Positions 6,434 through 15,200 of a stretch of 24,629 nucleotides of DNA are shown piece after piece. This DNA comes from DASSCW01 sp036556325 (GTDB taxonomy: Bacteria > Chloroflexota > Limnocylindria > QHBO01). The notes beneath the pieces are model-generated. The model did no database searches. It saw only the letters and a list, made by a program, of their open reading frames with translations, and had not been told where the DNA came from. Made by a program: the position numbers and the translations under genes. The stretch is taken from the NCBI GenBank assembly GCA_036556325.1, contig DATBJR010000071.1, positions 1 to 24,629 of the forward strand, given 5' to 3'. The first letter of the stretch is position 1. Each line of letters begins with the position of its first letter.

Positions 6434-7161
6434 CCCTCGCCGGCCGTCTCGCTTCGCAACTCATCCAGGATGCGCCGGTCGGCATCGCTCAACGGCGCCG
6501 TCTTGAGCAGGTCCGGGCGGCGCGCCAACGTCCGGCGCAACGACTCGCGACGGCGCCAGCGTTCCACCTCACCGTGGTTTCCCGAGCGCAGGACGCTGGG
6601 CACCGCCTCGCCCGCGAATACCTCCGGGCGGGTGTACTGCGGATGCTCGAGCAGGCCAACCGCGAACGAGTCGCCGGCGCTCGACTCGTCGTCGATGACG
6701 CCGGGCAGCAGGCGGGCGACGACGTCGATCAGCACCAGCGCCGGCAGCTCGCCGCCGGTCAGCACGTAGTCGCCGATGCTCAGCTCGCGATCCGCCAGTG
6801 CTCGGCCCCGCTCGTCGATGCCCTCGTAGCGGCCACACACCAGCGCGAGATGCGGCAGGGCCGCCAGCTCACGGGCCAGGATATCGGTCAGCCGCTCCCC
6901 CGCCGGGTCGAGCAGGATCACGTGTGCCCCCGCGTCGCGGAACGGCGCGATCGCAGCCGCCAGCGGCTCGGGGCGCAGCACCATCCCCGCTCCCCCGCCG
7001 TATGGGTAGTCGTCGACCGAGCGGTGGGGTCCCAGCCCGTGCTCGCGCAGGTCGTGGGCGGCGAAGTCGAGCAGGCCGCGCTCGACGGCGCGGCCGATGA
7101 CCGACGTCCGCAGCGGCAGATCGAACAGCTCGGGGAAGAGCGTCACCACGTCGATCCGCAT
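6430..7161 (-). CDS. trmD: tRNA (guanine-N1-)-methyltransferase
   Basis: TrmD methylates G37 next to the anticodon of Pro, Leu and Arg tRNAs and so prevents +1 frameshifting. The SPOUT trefoil-knot motifs are visible: MRIDVVTLFPELFD at the N-terminus, DDYPYGGGAGMVLRPEP, LVCGRYEGIDER, and SIGDYVLTGGELPALVLID. The 243 residues fit the family. The conserved EHPQYTRP is also present. The ATG lies 4 nt after rimM, with GGAGGTG of the rimM end as ribosome binding site. It is the last gene of the rpsP-khpA-rimM-trmD set before the separate rplS promoter. Confidence 0.98.
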   Translation of the reverse strand: MRIDVVTLFPELFDLPLRTSVIGRAVERGLLDFAAHDLREHGLGPHRSVDDYPYGGGAGMVLRPEPLAAAIAPFRDAGAHVILLDPAGERLTDILARELAALPHLALVCGRYEGIDERGRALADRELSIGDYVLTGGELPALVLIDVVARLLPGVIDDESSAGDSFAVGLLEHPQYTRPEVFAGEAVPSVLRSGNHGEVERWRRRESLRRTLARRPDLLKTAPLSDADRRILDELRSETAGEG

Positions 7162-7165
7162 CGGC

Positions 7166-7696
7166 TCAGCCCACCTCCTCCGCCTCGTAGTGGACGGTCA
7201 TGGTGCCCCGCTGCAGATCGATGTCGCGGACCACGTCGCGCAGCGCGGGAAGCAGCAAGTCGGGTTGGCCCGGCGCCTCGACGCGGTACACCTCGTTCTC
7301 GCCGGCGCGAAAGACCTCGACCACCGTGCCCAGGGAATGGCCGTCCTCGTCGCGCACGGCCAAGCCGACAACCTGGTGCCAGTAGAGGTGGCCCTCCGGC
7401 AGCGGCTCGGCGGTGACCTCCAGGTAGCGGCCCGCCAGCGCGGCCGCCTCGTCACGCGACGCGACGCCCTCGACCCGCACCACCGGGACGCGGCCCCCCT
7501 GCTCGAGCTCGAGCACGCGCCGGGGCCGGTCCTCGCCATCGACGAACAGGGCCGAGCCCGGAGTCAGCCGGTCTGCGCGATCGGTGAGCACCTCCAGCCG
7601 CAGCCCCCCGGCGAGGCCCTTCGCCCCCAGGACGCGGGCCACCGCCAGGCGCTCACTCGTCGGTCTCGATCTCCAGCTCGACGTGTCGTCCGTCAC
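7166..7696 (-). CDS. rimM: 16S rRNA processing protein RimM
   Basis: RimM binds S19 and helps mature the head of the 30S subunit. The N-terminal domain shows LAVARVLGAKGLAGGLRLEVLTD, and the C-terminal PRC-barrel-like domain shows YWHQVVGLAV and VRDIDLQRGTMTVH near the end. The start is uncertain. The GTG at 7694-7696 gives 176 residues and a 44-nt overlap with khpA; an internal GTG at 7640-7642 would give 158 residues but cut into the first conserved strand. Neither has a strong Shine-Dalgarno. I favour the longer form because the conserved ERLAV segment precedes the internal GTG. Confidence 0.93.
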   Translation of the reverse strand: MTDDTSSWRSRPTSERLAVARVLGAKGLAGGLRLEVLTDRADRLTPGSALFVDGEDRPRRVLELEQGGRVPVVRVEGVASRDEAAALAGRYLEVTAEPLPEGHLYWHQVVGLAVRDEDGHSLGTVVEVFRAGENEVYRVEAPGQPDLLLPALRDVVRDIDLQRGTMTVHYEAEEVG

Positions 7697-7889
7697 GGGT
7701 GCCCATCACCCGCAGCAGGCTGCGGATGGCGTTCGCGATCCGGCCGTCGCGGCCGATGACGCGGCCCATGTCCGCCTGCTCGACGTGGAGCAGCAGCGAG
7801 ACCTCGTCGCCGTCCTCCTCCATCTCGACGCGGACCTCGTCCGGGTTGTCGACCAGGGAGCGAGCGACGTACTCCAGGAACTCCTTCAC
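7653..7889 (-). CDS. khpA: KH-domain RNA-binding protein KhpA (YlqC)
   Basis: This is a single-KH-domain protein of 78 residues, the usual size for KhpA, which in Firmicutes pairs with KhpB and affects cell elongation and small-RNA biology. The KH core has the GxxG loop in MGRVIGRDGRIANAIRSLLRV. The start is GTG (7887-7889), overlapping the rpsP stop as GTGA. It lies between rpsP and rimM, the standard place for this gene in Gram-positive-like and Chloroflexota genomes. Confidence 0.95.
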   Translation of the reverse strand: MKEFLEYVARSLVDNPDEVRVEMEEDGDEVSLLLHVEQADMGRVIGRDGRIANAIRSLLRVMGTRDGRHVELEIETDE

Positions 7890-8233
7890 TCCTCGGCCGT
7901 CGCAGCCGCCTTGGCGGGCGCCTTTCGGGTGCGGGTCGTCTTCGCCGCGGGCTTGCTGGGGGCGGCGGGCTTCGGCGCGGCGGCCGCATCGGCTCCGAGG
8001 CCGGCCTGACGCATGAGCCGGCCGACGGTGTCGGACGGCTGTGCGCCCTTGGCGATCCAGGCGTTCAGCCGATCGCCGTCGATCTGGACCGTCGCCGGCT
8101 CCGTCAGCGGGTCGTAGTAGCCGAGGATCTCCAGCGATCGCCCGTCGCGAGACTTGCGACTGTCAATGGCGACCACGCGGTAGCTGGGTCGCTTCGTGGC
8201 TCCCACGCGGGTGAGCCGGATCCGTACTGCCAA
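7886..8233 (-). CDS. rpsP: 30S ribosomal protein S16
   Basis: S16 is an early-binding 30S protein. The N-terminus AVRIRLTRVGATKRPSYRVV and EILGYYDPLTEP are diagnostic, and about the first 80 residues cover the core fold. After that comes an Ala/Pro/Lys/Arg-rich low-complexity tail of about 35 residues, common in high-GC genomes. The start is TTG at 8231-8233, with a purine-rich Shine-Dalgarno (GGAAGAAGGG) just upstream. It overlaps khpA by four bases and follows the DUF3352 gene by 48 nt. Confidence 0.98.
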   Translation of the reverse strand: MAVRIRLTRVGATKRPSYRVVAIDSRKSRDGRSLEILGYYDPLTEPATVQIDGDRLNAWIAKGAQPSDTVGRLMRQAGLGADAAAAPKPAAPSKPAAKTTRTRKAPAKAAATAEE

Positions 8234-8281
8234 GTGTTCCCTTCTTCCTGTCGTGGATGGACTCGACGCGGCGCCGATGCG

Positions 8282-9844
8282 TCAGCGCACCGTGAGCGCC
8301 GCCCGTAGCTGGCTGGTGTCGTCACGCGCCGGCAGGGTGACCCCCAGCGCGTTGATGGACAGCAGGATATCGCGTGCGTCGCCGGTCGTGCCCAGTGCGT
8401 CGGGCGAACCGTCGACGATCGAGCCAATGTCGACGAAGAGCTCGTTGCCGCCGCGATCGCCGGCGAGCTCCCAGACAGATGGGTAGCTGGGATCGTCGGC
8501 CAGCGACTGTCCCCCGGCATGGGCGTTGATGGCGGCCGCCACGTCGTCATAGCTCAGGCCGATGATGATCGTGCCGTCGGACAGCGCCCACGCGGCGGAC
8601 CCGACCTGCGGCACCGTGACGCTCACGACGTTCACCGATCCTGCCGGCCGCTCGCTGACGGACGCGCCGATGCGCCCGAGCCCGTCTCGGATCCGGCCCA
8701 ACGTGCCGCTGGCGGCTGCCGGGTCGGCTGGTCGCACGATGAGCTGGCCGTGCGGGGCCCCGTCCGAGAGGCCGCTGATGCTGAGGCCCGACTCCCCGTC
8801 GAGCAGCGGCAGGACGTCCGCATCGAGGTTGATGCCGAGTCCGAAGCCGGCGAGCGCCCGCAGCTGGTTCAGCGCCGAGACGATGTCCGCCGCCGCGGGC
8901 TGGCTCTGCAGGCTGCGCTCCGCCTCGGCCAGGATGCCGTGCAGCCCGAACACGACGCCCGCGGCCTGCGCGTCGCCCGGCATCCAGTCGGTGACCGTCG
9001 CGACCTGCGACCCGAGATCGAATCCCTGCCGCGCCGCCTCCGAGGCCGCGTCACGGTTGAAGGGCGCACCGCCGACGAGGCGCAGGCCCGCGGGCTCGGC
9101 GATGGCCGCGACGGCGAAGGTCGAGTAGCCGGAGGTCGCCGACGCGGTGACCGCGGCTGCCGAGGCCGAACCGAGGTTGAGGTACGCGGCCGCGAGATGG
9201 TCCGGTGGCAGCCGGCGCATGGCGGCGTTGAAGGCTGCATCATCGGCCAGGGAGGGTCGTCGGTCGGCCGCCGCGTCCAGCGCCGCCTCCAGGGTGGTGC
9301 GGTCCCCGGCGACCAGCAGCTCGTCGTCCAGCAGCGCCCAGGCCGCGGTCGGATCGAGGCTGATGGGCGTCCCCGCGTAGGTCGCCGTCACCGGCGAGAG
9401 GCCGCGGGCCGCCGCCAGGTGGTCCAGGGAGGCACTTGCCAGGGCGCGATCCTTCACGGCCACGACCAGCAGGAAACGCGGGGAGTCGTTCAGCGTGGCG
9501 CCACCGAAGCCGGCCAGCGACAGCTGATTGCCGAGCCACGGCCGCACGTCGGCCTCGTAGTCGATGCCCGCCAGCCCCAGGAAGCGGGCACTGATCTCGT
9601 GGAGCTTCTGCTCCAGGCCGGCCGCGTCCTCGAACCCTGGGACCTGCCCGAGCATGGCGGCCAGGTTCAGCTGCTGCCCGGTGGTCGGCTGGAGGTAGAC
9701 GGTGGCGTATGCGTCCGCATCGGCCGGGACCGCGGCCGCCGCCCGATCCGTGCCAACGGCGAAGATGAGGAGGTAGCCGGCCACCACCACCACGCCGGTG
9801 AGGCTCAGGAGCGTGGTGAGCGCGATGACGAGGCGGCGCAGCAC
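8282..9844 (-). CDS. DUF3352 family membrane-anchored protein
   Basis: This 520-residue protein has a hydrophobic N-terminal segment (about residues 5-31) that should act as a signal anchor or uncleaved signal peptide, leaving the rest outside the membrane. The remainder resembles DUF3352 as I know it: VPADADAYATVYLQP at about 40-54, WLGNQLSLAGFGG, and a long Ala/Leu/Gly-rich body with repeated pieces such as FLLVVAVKDRALA and GQLIVRP. It has no catalytic motif I recognise and its function is unknown. The GTG start (9842-9844) lies 3 nt after the ffh stop, so it is co-transcribed with ffh and rpsP. Finding it inside the usually tight ffh-rpsP junction is unusual. Confidence 0.8.
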   Translation of the reverse strand: MLRRLVIALTTLLSLTGVVVVAGYLLIFAVGTDRAAAAVPADADAYATVYLQPTTGQQLNLAAMLGQVPGFEDAAGLEQKLHEISARFLGLAGIDYEADVRPWLGNQLSLAGFGGATLNDSPRFLLVVAVKDRALASASLDHLAAARGLSPVTATYAGTPISLDPTAAWALLDDELLVAGDRTTLEAALDAAADRRPSLADDAAFNAAMRRLPPDHLAAAYLNLGSASAAAVTASATSGYSTFAVAAIAEPAGLRLVGGAPFNRDAASEAARQGFDLGSQVATVTDWMPGDAQAAGVVFGLHGILAEAERSLQSQPAAADIVSALNQLRALAGFGLGINLDADVLPLLDGESGLSISGLSDGAPHGQLIVRPADPAAASGTLGRIRDGLGRIGASVSERPAGSVNVVSVTVPQVGSAAWALSDGTIIIGLSYDDVAAAINAHAGGQSLADDPSYPSVWELAGDRGGNELFVDIGSIVDGSPDALGTTGDARDILLSINALGVTLPARDDTSQLRAALTVR

Positions 9845-9847
9845 CCG

Positions 9848-11182
9848 CTAGCGGCCCATGAGGCCGCGCAGGCCGGGGAGGTTCGGCAGCCGGCCGCCGC
9901 TGAGCTGCTTGACCAGGCGCTGCATCTCGGCGAACTGCTTCAGCACCCGATTGACCTCGGCCGTGGTCGTCCCGCTGCCGAGCGCGATCCGGCGGCGGCG
10001 GCTGGCCTTGATGATCTCCGGCTGACGGCGCTCAGCCGGGGTCATGGAGTCGATGATGGCTTCGATCCGCTTCAGCTGCCCGTCATCGACGGCCTGCTGC
10101 GCGGCGCCGGCCATCTGGCCTGCGCCGGGAATCATCTGCAGCACCTGGCCGATGGGCCCCATCTTCTTGACCTGCGCCAGCTGGCTGCGGAAGTCCTCGA
10201 GGGTGAATCGGGCCTCCATCATCCGCTGCGCCACCCGCTCGGCCTCCGCCTGGTCGATCGTCTCCTGGGCGCGCTCGACAAGGCTCAGGATGTCGCCCAT
10301 GCCCAGGATGCGCTGGGCGAGGCGATCCGGGTGGAATGGCTCGAGACCGTCGGTCCGCTCCCCCGTTCCGATGAAGCTGATCGGCAGGCCGGTCACGCTG
10401 CGGATCGACAGGGCCGCGCCGCCGCGCGCGTCGCCGTCCATTTTCGTCAGGACGAGGCCGCTCACCGGCAGCCGCTGATGGAATGCCTCTGCGACCCTCA
10501 CCGACTCCTGGCCGGTCATGGCGTCGACGACCAGCAGCGTCTCCGCCGGCGTGACGGCGCCGGCGATGCGCACCAGCTCGTCCATCATCGGCTCGTCCAC
10601 GTGCAGCCGCCCGGCGGTGTCGAGCAGGACGACGTCCTTGCCGCGCTGCCGCGCCGCCTCCAGGCCGGAACGGGCGACCTCGAGCGCCGGCGTGCCGACC
10701 GACCGGGTATGGACCTCGATGCCCACCTGGTCGCCCAGCTGGACCAGCTGGTCGACGGCCGCCGGGCGGTAGACGTCGGCCGCCACCAGCAGCGGCTTGC
10801 GCCCGTCCTTGCGGAGCCGGACCGCCAGCTTCGCGGCCGTGGTCGTCTTGCCCGATCCCTGCAGGCCGACGAGCATGATCACCGCCGGCCGGCCTCCAAG
10901 GCTCAGCCGGTGACGCTCGCCGCCGAGCACCTCGACCAGGCCGTCATGGACGATCTTGACGATCTGCTGCCCGGGCTGGACGCCATTGAGCACGTCGGCT
11001 CCCAGGGCGCGTTCGCGCACACGGGCGACGAACTCCTTCACGACCTTGAAGTTCACGTCGGCCTCGAGCAGAGCGAGGCGGATCTCGCGAAGGGCGACGT
11101 CGAGGTCGGCCTCGGTGATCTTGGCCTTGCCCCGCAGGCGGTCGGTGACTGCCTGCAGACGCGCGGACAGGGATTCGAACAT
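9848..11182 (-). CDS. ffh: Signal recognition particle protein Ffh
   Basis: Ffh binds 4.5S RNA and hydrophobic nascent chains and delivers them to FtsY. The N domain shows ITEADLDVALREIRLALLEADVN. The G domain shows the P-loop VGLQGSGKTTTAAKLA, then DTAGRLHVDE and TKMDGDARGG. The M domain near the C-terminus has the RNA-binding IALGSGTTTAEVNRVLKQF. I use the ATG at 11180-11182, giving MFESLSARLQAV and 444 residues, because it matches family N-termini; the frame stays open 30 codons upstream without homology. The C-terminus is short, without the usual Gly/Met-rich tail. It is preceded by its own candidate promoter and a 117-nt gap from ftsY. Confidence 0.97.
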   Translation of the reverse strand: MFESLSARLQAVTDRLRGKAKITEADLDVALREIRLALLEADVNFKVVKEFVARVRERALGADVLNGVQPGQQIVKIVHDGLVEVLGGERHRLSLGGRPAVIMLVGLQGSGKTTTAAKLAVRLRKDGRKPLLVAADVYRPAAVDQLVQLGDQVGIEVHTRSVGTPALEVARSGLEAARQRGKDVVLLDTAGRLHVDEPMMDELVRIAGAVTPAETLLVVDAMTGQESVRVAEAFHQRLPVSGLVLTKMDGDARGGAALSIRSVTGLPISFIGTGERTDGLEPFHPDRLAQRILGMGDILSLVERAQETIDQAEAERVAQRMMEARFTLEDFRSQLAQVKKMGPIGQVLQMIPGAGQMAGAAQQAVDDGQLKRIEAIIDSMTPAERRQPEIIKASRRRRIALGSGTTTAEVNRVLKQFAEMQRLVKQLSGGRLPNLPGLRGLMGR

Positions 11183-11254
11183 CAGGCTGGACGGACCAAT
11201 GGCGTGGTTGGCGCGCTCAATCGATCGGGCGGCTGGCCCGGAGAGCGGCTGCCC

Positions 11255-11283
11255 ATCATAGGCGCGGCGCACCGGCCGGGCAA
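11255..11283 (-). promoter_or_regulatory. Promoter upstream of ffh
   Basis: On the minus strand, TTGCCC (11278-11283), a 17-nt spacer and TATGAT (11255-11260) fit a sigma70-type promoter in the ftsY-ffh gap. It would start ffh, the DUF3352 gene and the rpsP set independently of smc-ftsY, with a leader of about 65 nt. Confidence 0.55.
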
Positions 11284-11291
11284 CGCCGGCC
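11274..11291 (-). terminator. Candidate hairpin after ftsY, no U-tract
   Basis: GGCCGG-CGTTGC-CCGGCC is a perfect 6-bp GC stem starting 9 nt after the ftsY stop. It has no run of U after it, so it is not a classical intrinsic terminator. It overlaps the ffh -35 box. It could be a weak terminator, an mRNA 3' stabiliser, or chance in GC-rich DNA. Confidence 0.3.
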
Positions 11292-11299
11292 AGCCATCA

Positions 11300-12208
11300 T
11301 CAGCCCGCGAACAGCCAGTCGACGTAGGCGGCCGGGTCGAACGGCGCGAGCTGGTCGATCTCCTCACCGATGCCGGCGAACAGGATTGGAACGCCCAGCC
11401 GATCGGCCGCCGCGACGGCCACACCGCCCTTGGCGGTGCCGTCCAGCTTGGTGAGGACGATCCCGGTCACCCCCGCCTCGCGGCTGAAGGCCTCCGCCTG
11501 GGCCAGGCCGTTCTGTCCGGTCGCAGCGTCGAGCACCAGCAGGACGTGGCGGGGCTGGTCCGGCAGCCGGCGGGCAATCACGTTGCGGATCTTCGTCAGC
11601 TCCGCCATGAGCTGCGTCTTGTTCTGCAGCCGGCCGGCCGTGTCGATGATCACCGCGTCGGCACCGCGGCTCTCCGCCGCCGCGACGGCGTCGAAGGCCA
11701 CCGCGCCGGGATCTGCGCCGGCACGCTGCGCCACGACCGGCAGGCCGAGCTCATCGCCCCAGATTCGCAGCTGCTCGATCGCGGCAGCACGGAAGGTGTC
11801 GCCCGCCGCCAGGACGATCTGCTTTCCCTCGCGCTGCAGGCGGTACGCAAGCTTGGCGATGGTCGTGGTCTTGCCGGTGCCGTTGACGCCCACCACCAGG
11901 ATGACGGCCGGCGGCGGGCCGAGCTCGAAGCGCCCGGCGCCTATCCCTTCTAGTCGCCGCCGGACCTCGGCCGCCAGCAGCGCACGAGCATCGACCTGGT
12001 TACGACCGGCCGCTGCGCGGGCGGCATCGACCATCTCCAGCGTGGCCTGCGGCCCGAAGTCGGCGGCGATCAGCGCCTCCTCGACCTCCTCCCAGGTCGC
12101 TTCCGTGGCGCGCCCCGCGCCGAGCAGGGCACGCAGGCGCGAGCCGAGGCCACCGGACGCAGGGCGCAGTCCCAGCCCGCCGGCGCTGCGCGCCGGGCGC
12201 GGCATCAT
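11300..12208 (-). CDS. ftsY: Signal recognition particle receptor FtsY
   Basis: FtsY is the membrane-associated GTPase that docks the SRP-ribosome complex. The NG domain is complete: EEVEEALIAADFGPQ in the N domain, then VVGVNGTGKTTTIAKLAYRL, GDTFRAAAIEQL, DTAGRLQNK, LVLDAATGQNG and TKLDGTAKGG. At 302 residues it lacks the long acidic A domain of E. coli and keeps only about 25 basic, Gly-rich residues before the N domain, as in many Gram-positive and Chloroflexota proteins. The ATG overlaps the smc stop as ATGA. The neighbours smc upstream and ffh downstream are the common order. Confidence 0.97.
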   Translation of the reverse strand: MMPRPARSAGGLGLRPASGGLGSRLRALLGAGRATEATWEEVEEALIAADFGPQATLEMVDAARAAAGRNQVDARALLAAEVRRRLEGIGAGRFELGPPPAVILVVGVNGTGKTTTIAKLAYRLQREGKQIVLAAGDTFRAAAIEQLRIWGDELGLPVVAQRAGADPGAVAFDAVAAAESRGADAVIIDTAGRLQNKTQLMAELTKIRNVIARRLPDQPRHVLLVLDAATGQNGLAQAEAFSREAGVTGIVLTKLDGTAKGGVAVAAADRLGVPILFAGIGEEIDQLAPFDPAAYVDWLFAG

Positions 12209-15200
12209 GCGGGCGCCACCTCGATCGGCTCGGCGATGCCCACTGCGTCCCGGGGCAGATCTGCCAGCCGCAGCGAGACGACGGCCGACACCGCGGCATC
12301 GCTCATGGTCACGCCGTAGATCGTGTCCGCCACCTCGATCGTCGCCCGGTTATGGGTGATGACCACGAAGTCGATCTCCGCCGCCAGCCGTCGCAGCGCG
12401 TCGGCGAAGCGGCCGATGTTCGCCTCGTCCAGGGCGGCGTCCACCTCGTCGAGGATGCAGAACGGCACCGGGTTGACGCTCAGCATGGCGAACAGCAGCG
12501 CCACGCCGGTCAATGCCCGCTCGCCGCCGGAGAGCATCGCCAGCCGCTGGAGCCGCTTGCCCGGTGGCCGCACCACGATCTCGATGCCTCCGGGTGCCTC
12601 GCCATCCGACCCGTCGCCCAGGCTGAGGGAGGCGGAACCGCCGGCGAACAGCAGCCGGCAGAACTCGTCGAAGCGTTCAGCGATCGCGGCAAAGGCCGCG
12701 TTGAAGCGCTCGGCAATGTCCGCGTCCAGCTTCGCAATCAGCTCCTCGGTGGAGCCGATGGCCCCCGACAGGTCGCTGTCCTGGCCCGTCAGCTCGTCCA
12801 GCCGCGCCGCTAGCTCCCGGTGCTCCTGGACCGCGAACGGGTTGACGGAGCCGATCTGGGAGAGGGTGCGGCGAACGCGGCGCAGTTCCTGCTCGAGGGC
12901 CTCCGGCCCGAGCGCGGCAACCTCGTCGCGGAGGTCGGCCTCGATCTCGAGTGGCACGGCGTCGGCCTCCGGCTCCGTGTCGGCCAACGTGTCGAGCGCG
13001 ATCTGCCGCTCCCGGGCCAGCGCCGCCAGCGCGTCCTCGTGACGGGAGGCCTCGATGGCCGCGGCCTGCATCTGGCGCTCGAGCTCGGCCAGAGCCGCTC
13101 CACCGCCGGCGGATTCGCGCTCGAGCGCCACCAGCGCGGCACGCGCGGCGTCGCGCTCCTGCTCGGCGGACGAGCGCGCCTCCATGGCTCGGCGGTCGTC
13201 TGCCGCGGCGACGTCGAGCTCCGGCTGGAGGGTCGCCCGCTCCTCGGCCAGCCGCGCCATCAGCTGCTGCTGCTGGACCTGCGCCGATGCAAGCTGGATG
13301 CGACGCGCTTCCCGCAGCGCCTGGCTGCGCTGCGCGCCCAGCAGACCCTCCTCCACCTCTCGGGCCGCCGCCTGCGCCGCCCGCCAGGCATCGCGCGCCT
13401 CGTCACGTTCCACGCTTGCGCTGGCGCGGCGGCCGCGGAGGGCTTTCGCCCGCGCCTGCAGCGCCGAGAGGGCGGTGGTCGCCACCTCTTCCGTTGCCGC
13501 CACCGTATCCGGCTCAGGGAGCTCGGCCAGCTCTGCCGCGATGGCGGCCTGCCGGCTCGCGAGCCGTTTGGTGCGTAGCTCGATCGCCGCCAGCGCCTCC
13601 GCCGTCTCGCGCTCGGCGGCCTCGGCGGCTTGCCGGCGGCCGCGCGCGCCCTCCAGCCGCCGGCCGGCGGCCGTCACCTCCGCCATGGCGCGTCCCGCCT
13701 CGGCGGCAGCCTGCTGCTGCTCTGCCTCGAGCCGCTCCAGCTGCTCGCCGAGCTCGAGGCGCCGGGCATGGCGACGGGCCGCTTCGGAGACGCCGCGCTC
13801 GGCGCGGCCGCGGATGACGAGCAGCCCCCGACCGTCCGCCAGGTCGCCATCGGCGGTGACCGCCAGCCAGCCGTCCGGCAGCTGGCCCCAGCCCGCCAGC
13901 AGCTGCTCGACATCGGGCGCCACGGCAGTCCAGGCGAAGAGGGCCGGCGCGCCGTTGCCGCCGAGCCACTGCGCCAGCGTGCGCTGGCCGCCGACGGCCG
14001 CCAGCGCGGCCTGCGTGCTCGCGGCGCTGGGCATGCCTTCGCCGCGTGGTCGGTGGGCAATCAGCCGGGCCGATCCGCCGGCGTCGCCCAGGCGAGCCGC
14101 CAGGTCCGCGTCCCGCCACAGCAGCGCCTGCTCCAGCTCCCCGCCGACGACCGCCTCGATGGCCGGCCACGCCTCCTCGGGAGCCTGCAGGCCGTCCAGC
14201 AGTCCCCGCCAGCCGGCCGCTGCCAGCACGGATCCCAGCCGTCCGCCGCCCTGCGCGCGCGCCTGCAGCCCTTCCAGCTCGCCCCGCATGGCGCCGGCGC
14301 GCTCGGCCAGCTCAGAGGCTCGCCGGCGCGCGGCGTCGGCGCGCGGCTGCGCCTCCACGATGGCGGCCAGCGCCGCCTCGTGCTCGTCGCGAGCCGCAGC
14401 TGCAGCCTCGGTCGCGGCGCGCGCCGCCGCCCGCGCCGGCTCGAGCCCGCTGCCGAAATCCTCCGCGTCCCGCCCCAAATCATCGAGCTCGCGTGTCAGC
14501 TCGGCACGGCGCGCGCCGCTGCGCGCCGCCTGCTCTCCGGCGCGAGCCCGCTCGGCGATCAGCGCGCCGCTCCGACGCCGCTCCTCGGCGAGCGCCTCCT
14601 CGGCTGCCACCAGCTCGCCGTCCAGCGCCTCCAGCGCATCGGTCGTCGCCTGCCAGCGGGCCTCCGCTGCGGCTGCCGCGCTCACCAGTCCGGTCAAACG
14701 CGGATCGTCACCGGCCGGGTCGTCCGCCGCCGGCTGCTCCAGCGCGGCAAGCTCGGCCGCCGCCGCCGCGAGCGCCGCATCCGCCTCTGTCGTGCGGCGC
14801 GTCAGCGCCTCCAGCCGGCCTTCGAGGCGGATGAGCGCCTCGCGTCCCCGTTCCCGGGCTTCCGCGGCGGACCGGGCCGCGGCGTCCGCCTGCCAGTAGC
14901 GCTCCTCTGCACGGCGCAGCTCTTCCCGCCCGGCGGCGTCCGCAGCCCGTCGCTCCTCGAGCGCAGCCTCGGCAGCGGCGGCGCGGCGGCGGGCGTCGCC
15001 CAGCGCATCACGCGCCGTGATCTCGCGGCGGTGATGGTCTTCGGCAATGAGCGCCTGCGCTCGCCGGCGCAACGAGTCGTGCTCCTGGGAATGCTGCGCC
15101 TGGACCGCCAGCCGGCGGACCTGCGGCTTCAGTTCGCTGATCAGGTCCGTAACCCGCGACAGGTTGTCGCGGGCCCTTCCGAGCCGGCCCAGCGCCTCGT

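Noticed and set aside
11183..11272. Upstream extension of ffh by 30 codons
   Set aside because: It crosses the ffh promoter and leader, and Ffh proteins begin at MFESL.
8519..11953. A very long plus-strand open frame (1144 codons) opposite ffh and the DUF3352 gene
   Set aside because: It is antisense to genes with clear families, has low-complexity Arg/Gly/Asp/Gln-rich composition and no recognisable domain. Long antisense frames are expected at this GC content.
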